From positions 1 through 33,346 of the forward strand of contig JAUXWT010000071.1 in assembly GCA_030681475.1 (NCBI GenBank): a stretch of DNA of 33,346 nucleotides, read 5' to 3'. The position numbers were made by a program, and so were the translations under genes. The notes beneath the pieces were generated by a model. The model was not told the origin of the DNA. It saw nothing but the letters and a program-made list of their open reading frames with translations, and made no database searches. This stretch comes from Bacteroidales bacterium (GTDB lineage: Bacteria; Bacteroidota; Bacteroidia; Bacteroidales; FEN-979). Below, one piece after another: positions 7,613 through 15,317 of the stretch (its first letter is position 1; each line of letters starts with the position of its first letter).

Positions 7613-8464
7613 ATGAACAAAATAGTCGTAGCCATTGATTTTTCTGAATGTTCAATCAATGCTTTTCTTCATTCCTTGTCCATTGCTGAACACTGCGATG
7701 GTGAGTTGATTTTACTGTGGGTTCAGAAAGCAGCAAGTGAGAAAGAGAAATTCGAGAATGGGTCACGGGATGTTTCGGATGATATCCAGTTGGCATTCGA
7801 AGATATGATCAAGAAGTACAAACCTGCGCACCCAAAAGTAAAAATGTCCTGGAAAATAAGGACCGGGAAAATATACAAAGAGGTGACCGCCGAAGCTAAG
7901 TCGGTGAAGGCCATGTTGATAGTGACCGGAACACATGGGGCTTCGGGTTTTGAAGAATTCTGGATCGGGAGCAACGCCAATAAAATAGTTACCTCAAGTC
8001 ATTGTCCGGTCATCACGATCCGGGGTGGTATTAATATCCAGCGTCCGCTGAAAAAAATAGTCCTTCCCATCGACAGCGCGGAGGAGACCAGGCAGAAGTG
8101 CTCATTTACCGGGTACCTCGCCAAACGGCATGACGCCAAAGTCTTTATCCTGAAACTGTATACTTCAAGGCTCAAAACCATGCGCCACAAGGTAGATATA
8201 TATGCAGCCCAGGTAGCGGGTTATTTTGACGAGGAAAAAATAACCTACTCGATTGATCAGGTCGATTGTGAAAACATCTCCGACGCAACCATTGAATATG
8301 CTGCAAAGATAGATGCCAACCTGATCGCGATCATGACCGAGCAGGAGACAAAAACGTCAAATATATTTCTCGGACCTTATGCACATCAAATGGTGAATCA
8401 CTCCCCATTTCCTGTGCTTAGCATTCATCCGATTGACACACTGGCCGCAGGTACCGGGTTTTAG
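7613..8464 (+). CDS. Tandem-domain universal stress protein (UspA family), second copy
   Basis: A 283-residue paralogue of the gene at 6324. The first domain begins IVVAIDFSECS and keeps the ATP-binding motif GTHG (106-109) followed by GS (119-120). The flanking sequence, FEEFWIGSNANKIV, is nearly the same as in the first copy. The second domain starts IVLPIDSAEE, lacks the glycine motif and ends PVLSI. The two copies differ through much of the rest, so the duplication is not recent. It is the last gene of the three-gene set and converges on the aldolase gene with a 14-nt gap. Confidence 0.9.
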   Translation: MNKIVVAIDFSECSINAFLHSLSIAEHCDGELILLWVQKAASEKEKFENGSRDVSDDIQLAFEDMIKKYKPAHPKVKMSWKIRTGKIYKEVTAEAKSVKAMLIVTGTHGASGFEEFWIGSNANKIVTSSHCPVITIRGGINIQRPLKKIVLPIDSAEETRQKCSFTGYLAKRHDAKVFILKLYTSRLKTMRHKVDIYAAQVAGYFDEEKITYSIDQVDCENISDATIEYAAKIDANLIAIMTEQETKTSNIFLGPYAHQMVNHSPFPVLSIHPIDTLAAGTGF

Positions 8465-8478
8465 GTATAAAGCGGGAA

Positions 8479-9558
8479 TTAATATCTGTCAAGGCAGTTC
8501 AGGTCGCTGAAGGCAACCTTCAGCCTTTCAATCATCGATTTTTCAGCTTCCCTTAACCACATGCGTGGATCGTAGAATTTTTTATTCGGCTTATCTACCC
8601 CGTCCGGATTGCCGATCTGTCCCTGCAGGTAACCTTCATTCTTTTTATAAAAGTTCAGTACTCCTTCCCAGAAAGCCCACTGCGTGTCGGTATCAATATT
8701 CATCTTCACCACGCCATACCCGAGCGTTTCGGTGATCTTCTCCGGTTCTGAACCCGATCCTCCGTGAAATACAAAATTGACCGGGTTTGGTCCCGTGTTG
8801 AATTTCTTTTGAATAAATACCTGTGAGTTGTGTAAAATCTGCGGTTCAAGTCTTACATTCCCCGGCTTGTAAACCCCGTGAACATTACCAAATGAAGCAG
8901 CAATGGTGAAATTCGGGCTGACACTTAACAGCGTCTCGTAAGCCAGCGCGACATGCTCAGGCTGGGTGTAAAGGCGTGAGCTGTCGATATCGGTATTGTC
9001 CACGCCATCCTCTTCGCCTCCGGTCACGCCCAATTCAATTTCGAGGGTCATCTCTATTTTGCTCATGCGTTCAAGGTAACGCTTGCAGATCTCGATATTT
9101 TCTTCAAGCGACTCCTCCGAAAGGTCGAGCATGTGAGAACTGAACAGGGGTATGCCGTAATTTGCGAAATGCTTCTCCCCGGCATCAAGTAGCCCGTCGA
9201 TCCAGGGAAGCAGTTTTTTTGCTGCATGATCGGTATGGATGATCACCGGGATTCCGTAAAGTTCTGCAATTTCATGGATGTGTTTTGCGCCGGCAATACT
9301 TCCTTTGATGGCGATGCGTTCATTTTCGTTCTTCAAACCTTTGCCGGCATAGAATGCGCCTCCGCCATTTGAAAATTGAATGATGACCGGTGAGTTAACG
9401 GCTTTAGCAGCCTCCAGCACGGCGTTTACAGAATCTGACCCGACGACATTGACGGCCGGGAGGGCAAATTTCTGATCCTTGGCGATACGGAATATTTCCT
9501 GCACAGCTTGTCCGGTAGCCACACCCGGTGCAACTTTTTCTCTGATTTTTTCTGACAT
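8479..9558 (-). CDS. fbaA: Class II fructose-bisphosphate aldolase
   Basis: This zinc-dependent enzyme cleaves fructose 1,6-bisphosphate to glyceraldehyde 3-phosphate and dihydroxyacetone phosphate in glycolysis, and runs in reverse for gluconeogenesis. The 359-residue length and the sequence match the E. coli FbaA (class IIA) type. Catalytic D110 and zinc ligand H111 lie in HTDHAAKK, E174 is in EIELGVTGGEEDGVD, H226 is in GNVHGVYKPGNV and H264 is in FHGGSGS. All metal ligands are present. It is a single gene with its own promoter just upstream at 9585-9592. Confidence 0.97.
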   Translation of the reverse strand: MSEKIREKVAPGVATGQAVQEIFRIAKDQKFALPAVNVVGSDSVNAVLEAAKAVNSPVIIQFSNGGGAFYAGKGLKNENERIAIKGSIAGAKHIHEIAELYGIPVIIHTDHAAKKLLPWIDGLLDAGEKHFANYGIPLFSSHMLDLSEESLEENIEICKRYLERMSKIEMTLEIELGVTGGEEDGVDNTDIDSSRLYTQPEHVALAYETLLSVSPNFTIAASFGNVHGVYKPGNVRLEPQILHNSQVFIQKKFNTGPNPVNFVFHGGSGSEPEKITETLGYGVVKMNIDTDTQWAFWEGVLNFYKKNEGYLQGQIGNPDGVDKPNKKFYDPRMWLREAEKSMIERLKVAFSDLNCLDRY

Positions 9559-9584
9559 GTCCTTGTTTTATTTGTATTCAGTTG

Positions 9585-9592
9585 CAAAGATA
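9585..9592 (-). promoter_or_regulatory. -7 box TATCTTTG of the aldolase gene
   Basis: On the minus strand this is an exact TAnnTTTG match, 27 bp from the aldolase ATG. The MITE-like element begins 17 bp upstream of it, so the expected -33 position falls inside the element's terminal repeat, where no TTTG is visible. Confidence 0.6.
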
Positions 9593-9608
9593 GAAAATTC
9601 GTAGCTTA

Positions 9609-9902
9609 TTTTTTCACCGCGGAGGCGCGGAGACGCAGAGAAATTATTGTTTTCATTGAATCAGTGGGACGGATTAAAATTCTTTGTAAACATCAGTTTA
9701 ACAACGAATTACACAGAGAGCCACGGAGAAGACACGGAGTGGCACAGAGATCATGTGAAACAATCGTATTCATGTTTTCTTGGCAGGGGATCCCAAAACC
9801 AAATCTTCTGGGATAATTATGATCAATCAGAAGTAAGAAAGAATAAATGAATTGTAACCTCTATTTAAACTCTGCGTCTCCGCGCCTCCGCAGTGAAGAA
9901 AA
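9609..9902. mobile_element. MITE-like element with about 32-bp terminal inverted repeats
   Basis: The left end (9609-9640) and right end (9870-9902) are inverted copies sharing the core GCGGAGGCGCGGAGACGCAG, with one substitution and one extra base toward the tips. The interior of about 230 bp has no believable gene: the one open frame, at 9647-9850, looks random. It contains a second periodic motif at 9712-9749. No transposase is present and no target-site duplication can be called in the T-rich flanks. The size and structure fit a non-autonomous miniature transposable element or a large intergenic repeat of Bacteroidota. Confidence 0.75.
9712..9749 (+). repeat. CAC(A/G)GAG periodic repeat inside the MITE-like element
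   Basis: Four copies of the heptamer CACAGAG or CACGGAG are spaced about 10-11 bp apart, close to one DNA helical turn. This may be a repeat nested in the larger element or a protein-binding array. It is non-coding. Confidence 0.6.
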
Positions 9903-9928
9903 TTTCCTCCGATCATTCCGGAAATTTG

Positions 9929-9936
9929 TATCTTTG
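9929..9936 (+). promoter_or_regulatory. -7 box TATCTTTG of the tRNA-Arg gene
   Basis: An exact TAnnTTTG match followed by CACCCC, a form I associate with Bacteroidota tRNA promoters. It lies about 90 bp before the mature tRNA, so a leader would have to be trimmed off. The leader contains the ATTCGT repeats listed next. Confidence 0.55.
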
Positions 9937-9980
9937 CACCCCGGAAACGGATTATGGGTGACGCGTGACAAATGACAGCA

Positions 9981-10020
9981 AAACCTTATTCGTCATTCGT
10001 TATTCATAATTCGTTATTCG
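9981..10020 (+). repeat. Degenerate ATTCGT repeats in the tRNA leader
   Basis: Four near copies of ATTCGT or ATTCAT follow each other at about 5-12 bp spacing just before the tRNA. The stretch is low in complexity and non-coding. It may be a common intergenic filler repeat. Confidence 0.5.
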
Positions 10021-10024
10021 AATT

Positions 10025-10098
10025 GGCTCCGTAGTTCAATTGGATAGAATGGCAGATTCCGGTTCTGTTGGTTGGGGGTTCGAATCCCTTCGGAGTCA
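10025..10098 (+). tRNA. tRNA-Arg, anticodon CCG
   Basis: The 74-nt sequence folds into a full cloverleaf. The acceptor arm GGCTCCG pairs with CGGAGTC (one G-T), the D stem GTTC pairs with GAAT, the anticodon stem GCAGA pairs with TCTGT, and the T arm GGGGG pairs with CCCTT around TTCGAAT. The anticodon loop TTCCGGT puts CCG at 10059-10061, reading the arginine codon CGG, with G at position 37. The discriminator base is A, and CCA is not encoded in the gene. Confidence 0.95.
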
Positions 10099-10132
10099 CA
10101 GATTGTGTTGAACATCATTGTAAATCAGGCGT

Positions 10133-10210
10133 TTACAAGGATTTTTTCTTAGTCCCATTCTTTTCAAATTCAAGCTTTTGATAATACCTTTCTACTGCTT
10201 TGGTATTACC
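10133..10210 (-). pseudogene. Possible remnant of a gene C-terminus next to the tRNA
   Basis: Between the tRNA and the next gene, the minus strand holds a 25-codon open stretch ending in TAA that reads like real protein (GNTKAVERYYQKLEFEKNG and so on). Another frame just upstream reads KQDLYRWLKG before a stop, so the two could be one sequence broken by a frameshift. The G-x-T-x5-R-Y-Y pattern loosely resembles the active-site end of a tyrosine recombinase, which would suit a position beside a tRNA. The piece is too short to assign. Confidence 0.2.
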
Positions 10211-10254
10211 CCTTCAGCCAGCGATACAAGTCCTGTTTCGTTCAACCCCGTTGA

Positions 10255-11913
10255 TTATTGCCTGATAATCTTCACTGTTTCAGTCCTGCTGCCGGAAATT
10301 ACCCGGATAAAATAAATGCCAACCGGGTTCCCTGATAAGGAGAGCTCATGTTTTTCTTGTCCAGTTATCTCCTGATTAAACACCTTTTCGCCCCGCATCC
10401 CATAAATTTCAACATTCGCCTTTTCCGTTTTAAAATCACCCTTAATTGCAAGGGTGAATGGGCCGGTTGTCGGATTCGGGTAAACTCTGAAGAACGATTG
10501 CGATGAAGTATATGGAGTTTGATCTTCACCTGGCCCAACTGAAACCATGGAAGGAGCCATGTCTCCGCAATATGGGCCGCCCGGGGCAATATACCCGACC
10601 ATATGACCTCCCGGGTTTACATTTGTGCCGGGCAGGTAGATGATATTCTGCCCCGCGATCATGGTGGCGCTGCCTCCGTTCCCGACAACAAAGTTAGTTC
10701 CAATGCCTGCTACGGTGATAGATTGGGTTGCATTGTAACAAGTTGTTTGTCCACTCCCGATTGTGATGCCTTGAATTGGCAGGGTTACCGGTACCTGTTG
10801 TGTAGTGTACTGAAACTTAAATACTGTCCCCATATAATTTGTACCACCACCACCTGTCATTCCATAGAGAAAAGTTCCGTCCATGATAATTGCATTTCCA
10901 GGTCCAGCACCGGTTGTCCAACTTTGAAAGTCTAAGAGTTTCGAGTATCCTGTTCCATTGGGCATAATTTTAAAAATCGTTCCCATCCCATTTGTACCAC
11001 CACCACCTGTCATTCCATAGAGAAAAGTTCCGTCAGAAATAAAAGAACCCTTTGACTGGCTTCCGTTTGTACCGTTAAAATCAAGCAGTTTTGCATAACC
11101 GGTACCATCGGGCTTTATTTTAATGAGGGTTCCCAGAGAATTTGCTCCTCCGAAGTAAGTCATTCCGTAAAGAAAAGTTCCGTCAGAAAAAAGAGAGCCT
11201 TGAGGGGTCTGTCCGATTGATGCACCGTCAAAGCTGAGCAGGGTTACAAGGCCGCTGCCATTGGTCATTACTTTAAAGATGGTTCCCATGTTGTTTGTGC
11301 CGCCATAGGAAGTCATCCCATAAAGATAGGTCCCGTCAGAAATAAGTGAACCATACGGCCAGGCATTGGCATAGGCCAGATCGAGCAATTTTACAAAGCC
11401 GCTGCCATTGGTCATTATTTTAAAGAGTGTACCCTTGCTGTTTGTGCCACCATTACTAGTCATTCCATAGAGAAAAGTTCCGTCAGAAATAAGAGAACCC
11501 GTGGGCCACCTTCCGCTTGTTGTTAAAGAGAAGTCAAGCAGTTTTACATATCCTGTTCCATTGGTCATTATTTTGAAGATGGTCCCCTGATCGTTTGTTC
11601 CGCCAAGGCTTGTCATTCCATAAAGATAAGTACCGTCAGAAATAAGTGAACCCTGTGGAGAGCTTCCGTTTGTTGCACCGTTAAAGTCAAGCAGTTTTAC
11701 ATATCCTGTTCCATCGGGCATTACTTTGAAGATGGTGCCGATGTTGTTTATCCCGCCATATTCGGTCATTCCATAGAGAAATATTCCGTCAGAAATAAGA
11801 GAACCCTGAGGATTACTCCCGGTCGTTGCACCGTCAAAGTCAAGCAGTCTGGTGTATTGGGCGTTTAGCGTTCCACCAATTGCAAAGGATAAAATGAATA
11901 AAAGTTTCTTCAT
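10255..11913 (-). CDS. GloVer-repeat protein with T9SS type A sorting domain
   Basis: A secreted protein of 552 residues. A signal peptide (about 1-18, ending LNAQ) is followed by seven tandem units of about 50 residues. Each carries a SDG-T-x-LYGMT core and a GGTNxxGTIFKxMxxGTG segment, the pattern of GloVer repeats. These probably form a beta-propeller-like or solenoid surface. A linker region (about 370-465) precedes the C-terminal T9SS type A domain (about 472-552), which begins FRVYPNPTTGPF and ends in a VKIIRQ strand. Such domains direct export through the T9SS and attachment to the cell surface. The gene starts 16 nt after the stop of the 1037-residue repeat protein and is probably in its operon. 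Its function is unknown. Confidence 0.88.
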   Translation of the reverse strand: MKKLLFILSFAIGGTLNAQYTRLLDFDGATTGSNPQGSLISDGIFLYGMTEYGGINNIGTIFKVMPDGTGYVKLLDFNGATNGSSPQGSLISDGTYLYGMTSLGGTNDQGTIFKIMTNGTGYVKLLDFSLTTSGRWPTGSLISDGTFLYGMTSNGGTNSKGTLFKIMTNGSGFVKLLDLAYANAWPYGSLISDGTYLYGMTSYGGTNNMGTIFKVMTNGSGLVTLLSFDGASIGQTPQGSLFSDGTFLYGMTYFGGANSLGTLIKIKPDGTGYAKLLDFNGTNGSQSKGSFISDGTFLYGMTGGGGTNGMGTIFKIMPNGTGYSKLLDFQSWTTGAGPGNAIIMDGTFLYGMTGGGGTNYMGTVFKFQYTTQQVPVTLPIQGITIGSGQTTCYNATQSITVAGIGTNFVVGNGGSATMIAGQNIIYLPGTNVNPGGHMVGYIAPGGPYCGDMAPSMVSVGPGEDQTPYTSSQSFFRVYPNPTTGPFTLAIKGDFKTEKANVEIYGMRGEKVFNQEITGQEKHELSLSGNPVGIYFIRVISGSRTETVKIIRQ

Positions 11914-11929
11914 GGTTTTGGATTATTAA

Positions 11930-14900
11930 TTATTTATTCTCCAATTCTTCAATGCGTTTTGTAAGTTTTTCGATAATAGCTTGTTGTTCCTGAATGGCTT
12001 TTACCATTGGCGCCATCAAGTCGTTGTAACGAACACCGTACATTCCGGCATCGTCCCTGGTAATAATTCCCGAATTGGCTGCGCCGGCATTGTTTAAAGT
12101 TTGTTCAAGTTCCTGGGCAATGAAACCGTATTCTGTTTTTTTGTTCTCATCATTATTTCTGGTGTAAGAAACAGGATTTAAGTTTGAGATAAAGTCAAGA
12201 CCTAAATCTGATTTTTTGATATCTGATTTCCAGCGTTTGTCGGAAGTTACAGACCAAGCAACTTGTATTCCAGCATAACTGATAGTTGCATCTCCTATAC
12301 GCACCTGGTTGCTTCCGGCAGCATTGGGAACCTGAGCGTTATTCCCAATTCCTATATTATTTGATCCGGTTGTAAGATTGTTTAAAGTCTGGCCTCCTAT
12401 AGCTATATTTGAATTTCCTGTTGCGTTATACAATGCACCCTCACCAATTGCTGTGTTCCATGTTCCTGTAGAATTATTCTGAAGAGCATTAAGTCCGATA
12501 GCTGTATTATTAGCTCCGGAAATATTAGCATAAAGAGCCCTGTACCCGTATGCAGTATTGTTACTTCCTATGGTGTTGAAATAAAGTGCGTTTACCCCAT
12601 TTGCAGTATTCTGAATTCCTGTGGTGTTGGAAAAAAGTGCAAAGTATCCATTTACAGTATTGTAACTTCCCGCAGTGTTGGAATAAAGTGCACTCCTTCC
12701 ATTTGCAGTATTGAAACTTCCTGTGGTGTTGAATCGAAGTGCATCCTTTCCATTTGCAGTGTTGTTGCTTCCTGTGGCGTTGAAAGCAAGTGCTTCCACT
12801 CCATTTGCAGTATTATCAAATCCTGTGGTGTTTAAATAAAGTGCACTCCATCCATTTGCAGTATTGTTAGTCCCTGTGGTGTTGGAATAAAGGGCATTTA
12901 CCCCATTTGCAGTATTCTGAATTCCTGTGGTGTTGGAAAAAAGTGCAAACATTCCATTTGCAGTATTGTAACTTCCTGTGGTGTTGGAAGAAAGTGCACT
13001 CCTTCCATTAGCAGTATTCTGAATTCCTGTGGTATTGGAAAAAAGGGCTGAATAACCATTTGCAGTATTGTAACTTCCTGTGGTGTTGGAATAAAGTGCA
13101 ACCGAACCATTTGCAGTATTGTAATATCCAGTTGTGTTTGAATATAATGCATTCATTCCATTTGCAGTATTATTATATCCTGATGTGTTGGAATATAGCG
13201 CAGAGTGCCCGTTTGCAGTATTGCTGATTCCCGTTGTGTTGTCATAAAGTGCACTCACTCCATTTGCAGTATTGTAATTTCCTATTGTGTTGAAACGAAG
13301 AGCATCCCTTCCATTTGCAGTATTGTCACTTCCTGTAGTGTTGGAAAAAAGTGCATCCACTCCATTTGCAGTATTGAAATCTCCCGTGGTGTTGGAATGA
13401 AGGGCACTTGTTCCATTTGCAGTATTGTTAATTCCTGTGGCGTTGGAATAAAGTGCATTCACTCCATTTGCAGTATTGTTATATCCAGTGGTGTTGTAAC
13501 CAAGTGCATACATTCCATTTGCAGTATTGTTAATTCCCGTGGTGTTGGAATAAAGTGCACTCACTCCATTTGCAGTATTGTAATATCCAGTGGTGTTGTT
13601 ACCAAGTGCACCCACTCCATTTGCAGTATTGTAATTTCCTGTAGTGTTGGAATAAAGTGTATTCATTCCATTTGCAGTATTGTATTCTCCTGTGGTGTTG
13701 GAATAAAGTGCATACATTCCGTTTGCAGAATTGTAATGTCCCGTAGTGTTGGAATAGAGTGCACTCCTTCCATTTGCAGTATTGTTACTTCCTGTGGTGT
13801 TGTAAAAAAGTGCATTCACTCCATTTGCAGTATTATCAAATCCTGTGATGTTGGAATAAAGCGCTTCCTTTCCGATTGCAGTATTGAAATTTCCTGCGGT
13901 GTTGGAATATAGCGATCCTAAACCAAAACTAGTATTCCCAAATGATAATTTTCCAGCTAATTGTCCATCTCTTTTAAAAACCACATCATTATCATCGGTT
14001 GTACCTATAAAGTTTACTCCCGGTGTTGTGCCAGCATTTCCTGTCACTGACCAAGCATTTGCACTTGCCGGCGTTTGCCAGGTTGCATTTCCGGTAGCGT
14101 CAGATGTTAATACCTTATCCACTCCGGCGCCAGCGGTAACCTGTAAGTCGGTGGTTTTTGTTTTTCCTGCCACTTCAAGTTTTTCCGTTGGGGTTTGTAC
14201 TCCAATTCCAATAGTACCAATGGCTGTATTTCCCATATTTGTTCCATAAATTACATTGCCTATCGAAAGTTGGTCATCGGCTGTTGGTGTCGGCACTTGA
14301 GCATTATTACCTATACCTGTATTATTGCTTCCTGTTGTAACAGTATTTAATGCATTATAACCATTTGCAGTATTGAAATTTCCTATGGTGTTGAAAAACA
14401 TTGCACCTACACCATTTGCAGTATTGTTACTTCCTGTGGAATTAAATAAAAGCGCTTCCCTGCCAGTTGCAGTATTGCTATTTCCTGCAGTGTTGTAATA
14501 AAGTGCATCCCTTCCATTTGCAGTATTGTTATATCCAGTGGTGTTGGAATAAAGTACATACCCTCCATTTGCAGTATTGTTACTTCCTGTGGTGTTGGAA
14601 TAAAGCGATTTATATCCGAATGAAGAGTTGTATAACAGATGATCTATTTTACCCGCCACGTTGCTATTTACCTTAAAAACAAGAGGGACATTATCAATGG
14701 TTCCGAGAAAATTAGTGCCGGCAGAGGTGCCGCTGTTACCGGTAAGTCCCCAGCCGGAACTGGAGCCGGTGCCGGAAATAACCCAAACAGGGGTTCCACT
14801 TGTGCCGGAATTAAAATATAACCCGGGAGTATTGTCTGTTTGATAGATCATCAGCCCATTTGCAGGACTGGGAATTGCATTACGCTGTGCAAGTGTCATT

Positions 14901-15043
14901 CTTGGCAAAAGGAAGCCTTTGTTGGTTGATTTAACATCCAGCATTGCAGAGTTATCAGGCAACGAGCCATTGGTGTTGATGGCAACCTGGGCAGTGACTG
15001 ACATGCTTAATGCCACCAATAGAAAACAAAATAGATTTTTCAT
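11930..15043 (-). CDS. Giant NTANG-repeat fibre-like protein with S74 self-cleaving chaperone domain
   Basis: A 1037-residue secreted protein: a signal peptide (about 1-18, ending VTAQ), an N-terminal region seen in Bacteroidota fibre proteins (AMLDVKSTNKGFLLPRMTL), a block of about 5 repeats, a spacer, and a second block of about 30 repeats. The unit is 17 residues (NTANGxxALYSNTTGxx; 51 bp in DNA). The regular NTA-x-G turns recall the YadA/Hep_Hag beta-roll, which suggests a trimeric fibre. The end (about 933-1037) is a peptidase S74 intramolecular chaperone, with SDKRWK at 934-939 (Ser934 and Lys939 as the likely cleaving pair), YGFIAQELE, and a final coiled coil. In that family the chaperone trimerises the fibre and then cuts itself off. 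It has no T9SS domain, so its surface route is unclear. It is the first gene of an operon with the GloVer protein. Confidence 0.85.
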   Translation of the reverse strand: MKNLFCFLLVALSMSVTAQVAINTNGSLPDNSAMLDVKSTNKGFLLPRMTLAQRNAIPSPANGLMIYQTDNTPGLYFNSGTSGTPVWVISGTGSSSGWGLTGNSGTSAGTNFLGTIDNVPLVFKVNSNVAGKIDHLLYNSSFGYKSLYSNTTGSNNTANGGYVLYSNTTGYNNTANGRDALYYNTAGNSNTATGREALLFNSTGSNNTANGVGAMFFNTIGNFNTANGYNALNTVTTGSNNTGIGNNAQVPTPTADDQLSIGNVIYGTNMGNTAIGTIGIGVQTPTEKLEVAGKTKTTDLQVTAGAGVDKVLTSDATGNATWQTPASANAWSVTGNAGTTPGVNFIGTTDDNDVVFKRDGQLAGKLSFGNTSFGLGSLYSNTAGNFNTAIGKEALYSNITGFDNTANGVNALFYNTTGSNNTANGRSALYSNTTGHYNSANGMYALYSNTTGEYNTANGMNTLYSNTTGNYNTANGVGALGNNTTGYYNTANGVSALYSNTTGINNTANGMYALGYNTTGYNNTANGVNALYSNATGINNTANGTSALHSNTTGDFNTANGVDALFSNTTGSDNTANGRDALRFNTIGNYNTANGVSALYDNTTGISNTANGHSALYSNTSGYNNTANGMNALYSNTTGYYNTANGSVALYSNTTGSYNTANGYSALFSNTTGIQNTANGRSALSSNTTGSYNTANGMFALFSNTTGIQNTANGVNALYSNTTGTNNTANGWSALYLNTTGFDNTANGVEALAFNATGSNNTANGKDALRFNTTGSFNTANGRSALYSNTAGSYNTVNGYFALFSNTTGIQNTANGVNALYFNTIGSNNTAYGYRALYANISGANNTAIGLNALQNNSTGTWNTAIGEGALYNATGNSNIAIGGQTLNNLTTGSNNIGIGNNAQVPNAAGSNQVRIGDATISYAGIQVAWSVTSDKRWKSDIKKSDLGLDFISNLNPVSYTRNNDENKKTEYGFIAQELEQTLNNAGAANSGIITRDDAGMYGVRYNDLMAPMVKAIQEQQAIIEKLTKRIEELENK
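12360..13910 (-). repeat. 51-bp tandem coding repeat, main block (about 30 units)
   Basis: About 30 units of 51 bp encode the 17-residue protein repeats. Many are near-identical in DNA around the ATTTGCAGTATTG core (plus strand), while the unit centres vary. Only codon-sized changes are seen and the frame never breaks. Units near the low-coordinate end (protein C-terminal side) are the most diverged. Such arrays can gain or lose whole units by recombination without losing frame. Confidence 0.9.
14290..14615 (-). repeat. 51-bp tandem coding repeat, minor block (about 5-6 units)
   Basis: A second, shorter array of the same 51-bp unit lies near the N-terminal end of the protein, separated from the main block by about 370 bp of unrelated coding sequence. 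Both blocks end in the same NIGIGNNAQVP or NTGIGNNAQVP cap, so the whole module appears to have been duplicated. Confidence 0.85.
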
Positions 15044-15114
15044 AAAATTTTGTTTTTAAGAAAGAAAATTTTCTTCCTTTTTGGTTGTTGTAATGTGGTA
15101 TGCAAATGTCTGAC

Positions 15115-15122
15115 TATATTTG
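15115..15122 (+). promoter_or_regulatory. -7 box TATATTTG upstream of the TPR kinase
   Basis: An exact TAnnTTTG match lying about 195 bp before the kinase start, which would leave a long leader. An 8-bp inverted repeat follows 8 bp downstream, at the expected transcription start. Confidence 0.4.
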
Positions 15123-15130
15123 TGGTTCAG

Positions 15131-15150
15131 TATCCTGTAAAAACAGGATA
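15131..15150. promoter_or_regulatory. Perfect inverted repeat, operator- or hairpin-like
   Basis: TATCCTGT and ACAGGATA flank a four-A spacer, giving a perfect 8-bp inverted repeat. Its position right at the predicted start of transcription suits a repressor or regulator site, or a hairpin at the 5' end of the mRNA. The neighbouring LuxR-type regulator is one candidate binder. That is inference. Confidence 0.4.
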
Positions 15151-15317
15151 TTTGAGTAAGAAGCTCAAAATCATGGAAAAAGGGGAGGCGTGCCATGAAC
15201 TGATTGTTTTATTTTGCTTGCAGAGAACCATGCATACAATGGTCGCAGAGAACAATTCCTTAACTCAATGTCATTAAGCTATCAGATTCGATTGAAGACA
15301 ATAGAACCCGGCCATAA

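Noticed and set aside
9647-9850. 67-codon frame inside the MITE-like element
   Set aside because: The sequence has random composition, spans the heptamer repeats, and has no recognisable motif.
13205-13912. 235-codon plus-strand frame rich in CSIV/HSICSIV repeats
   Set aside because: It is the antisense shadow of the 51-bp coding array. The repeat period keeps a second frame open by chance, and the minus-strand reading has a signal peptide and known domains.
12360-14615. CRISPR-like regular repeats
   Set aside because: The repeat has no constant spacer structure, the unit is 51 bp and fully coding in frame, and there are no cas genes.
15172-15277. Small plus-strand frame beginning MEKGEACHELIV in the kinase leader
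   Set aside because: It is short, lacks a family pattern and has no ribosome-site support. It could be a leader peptide, but nothing shows it.
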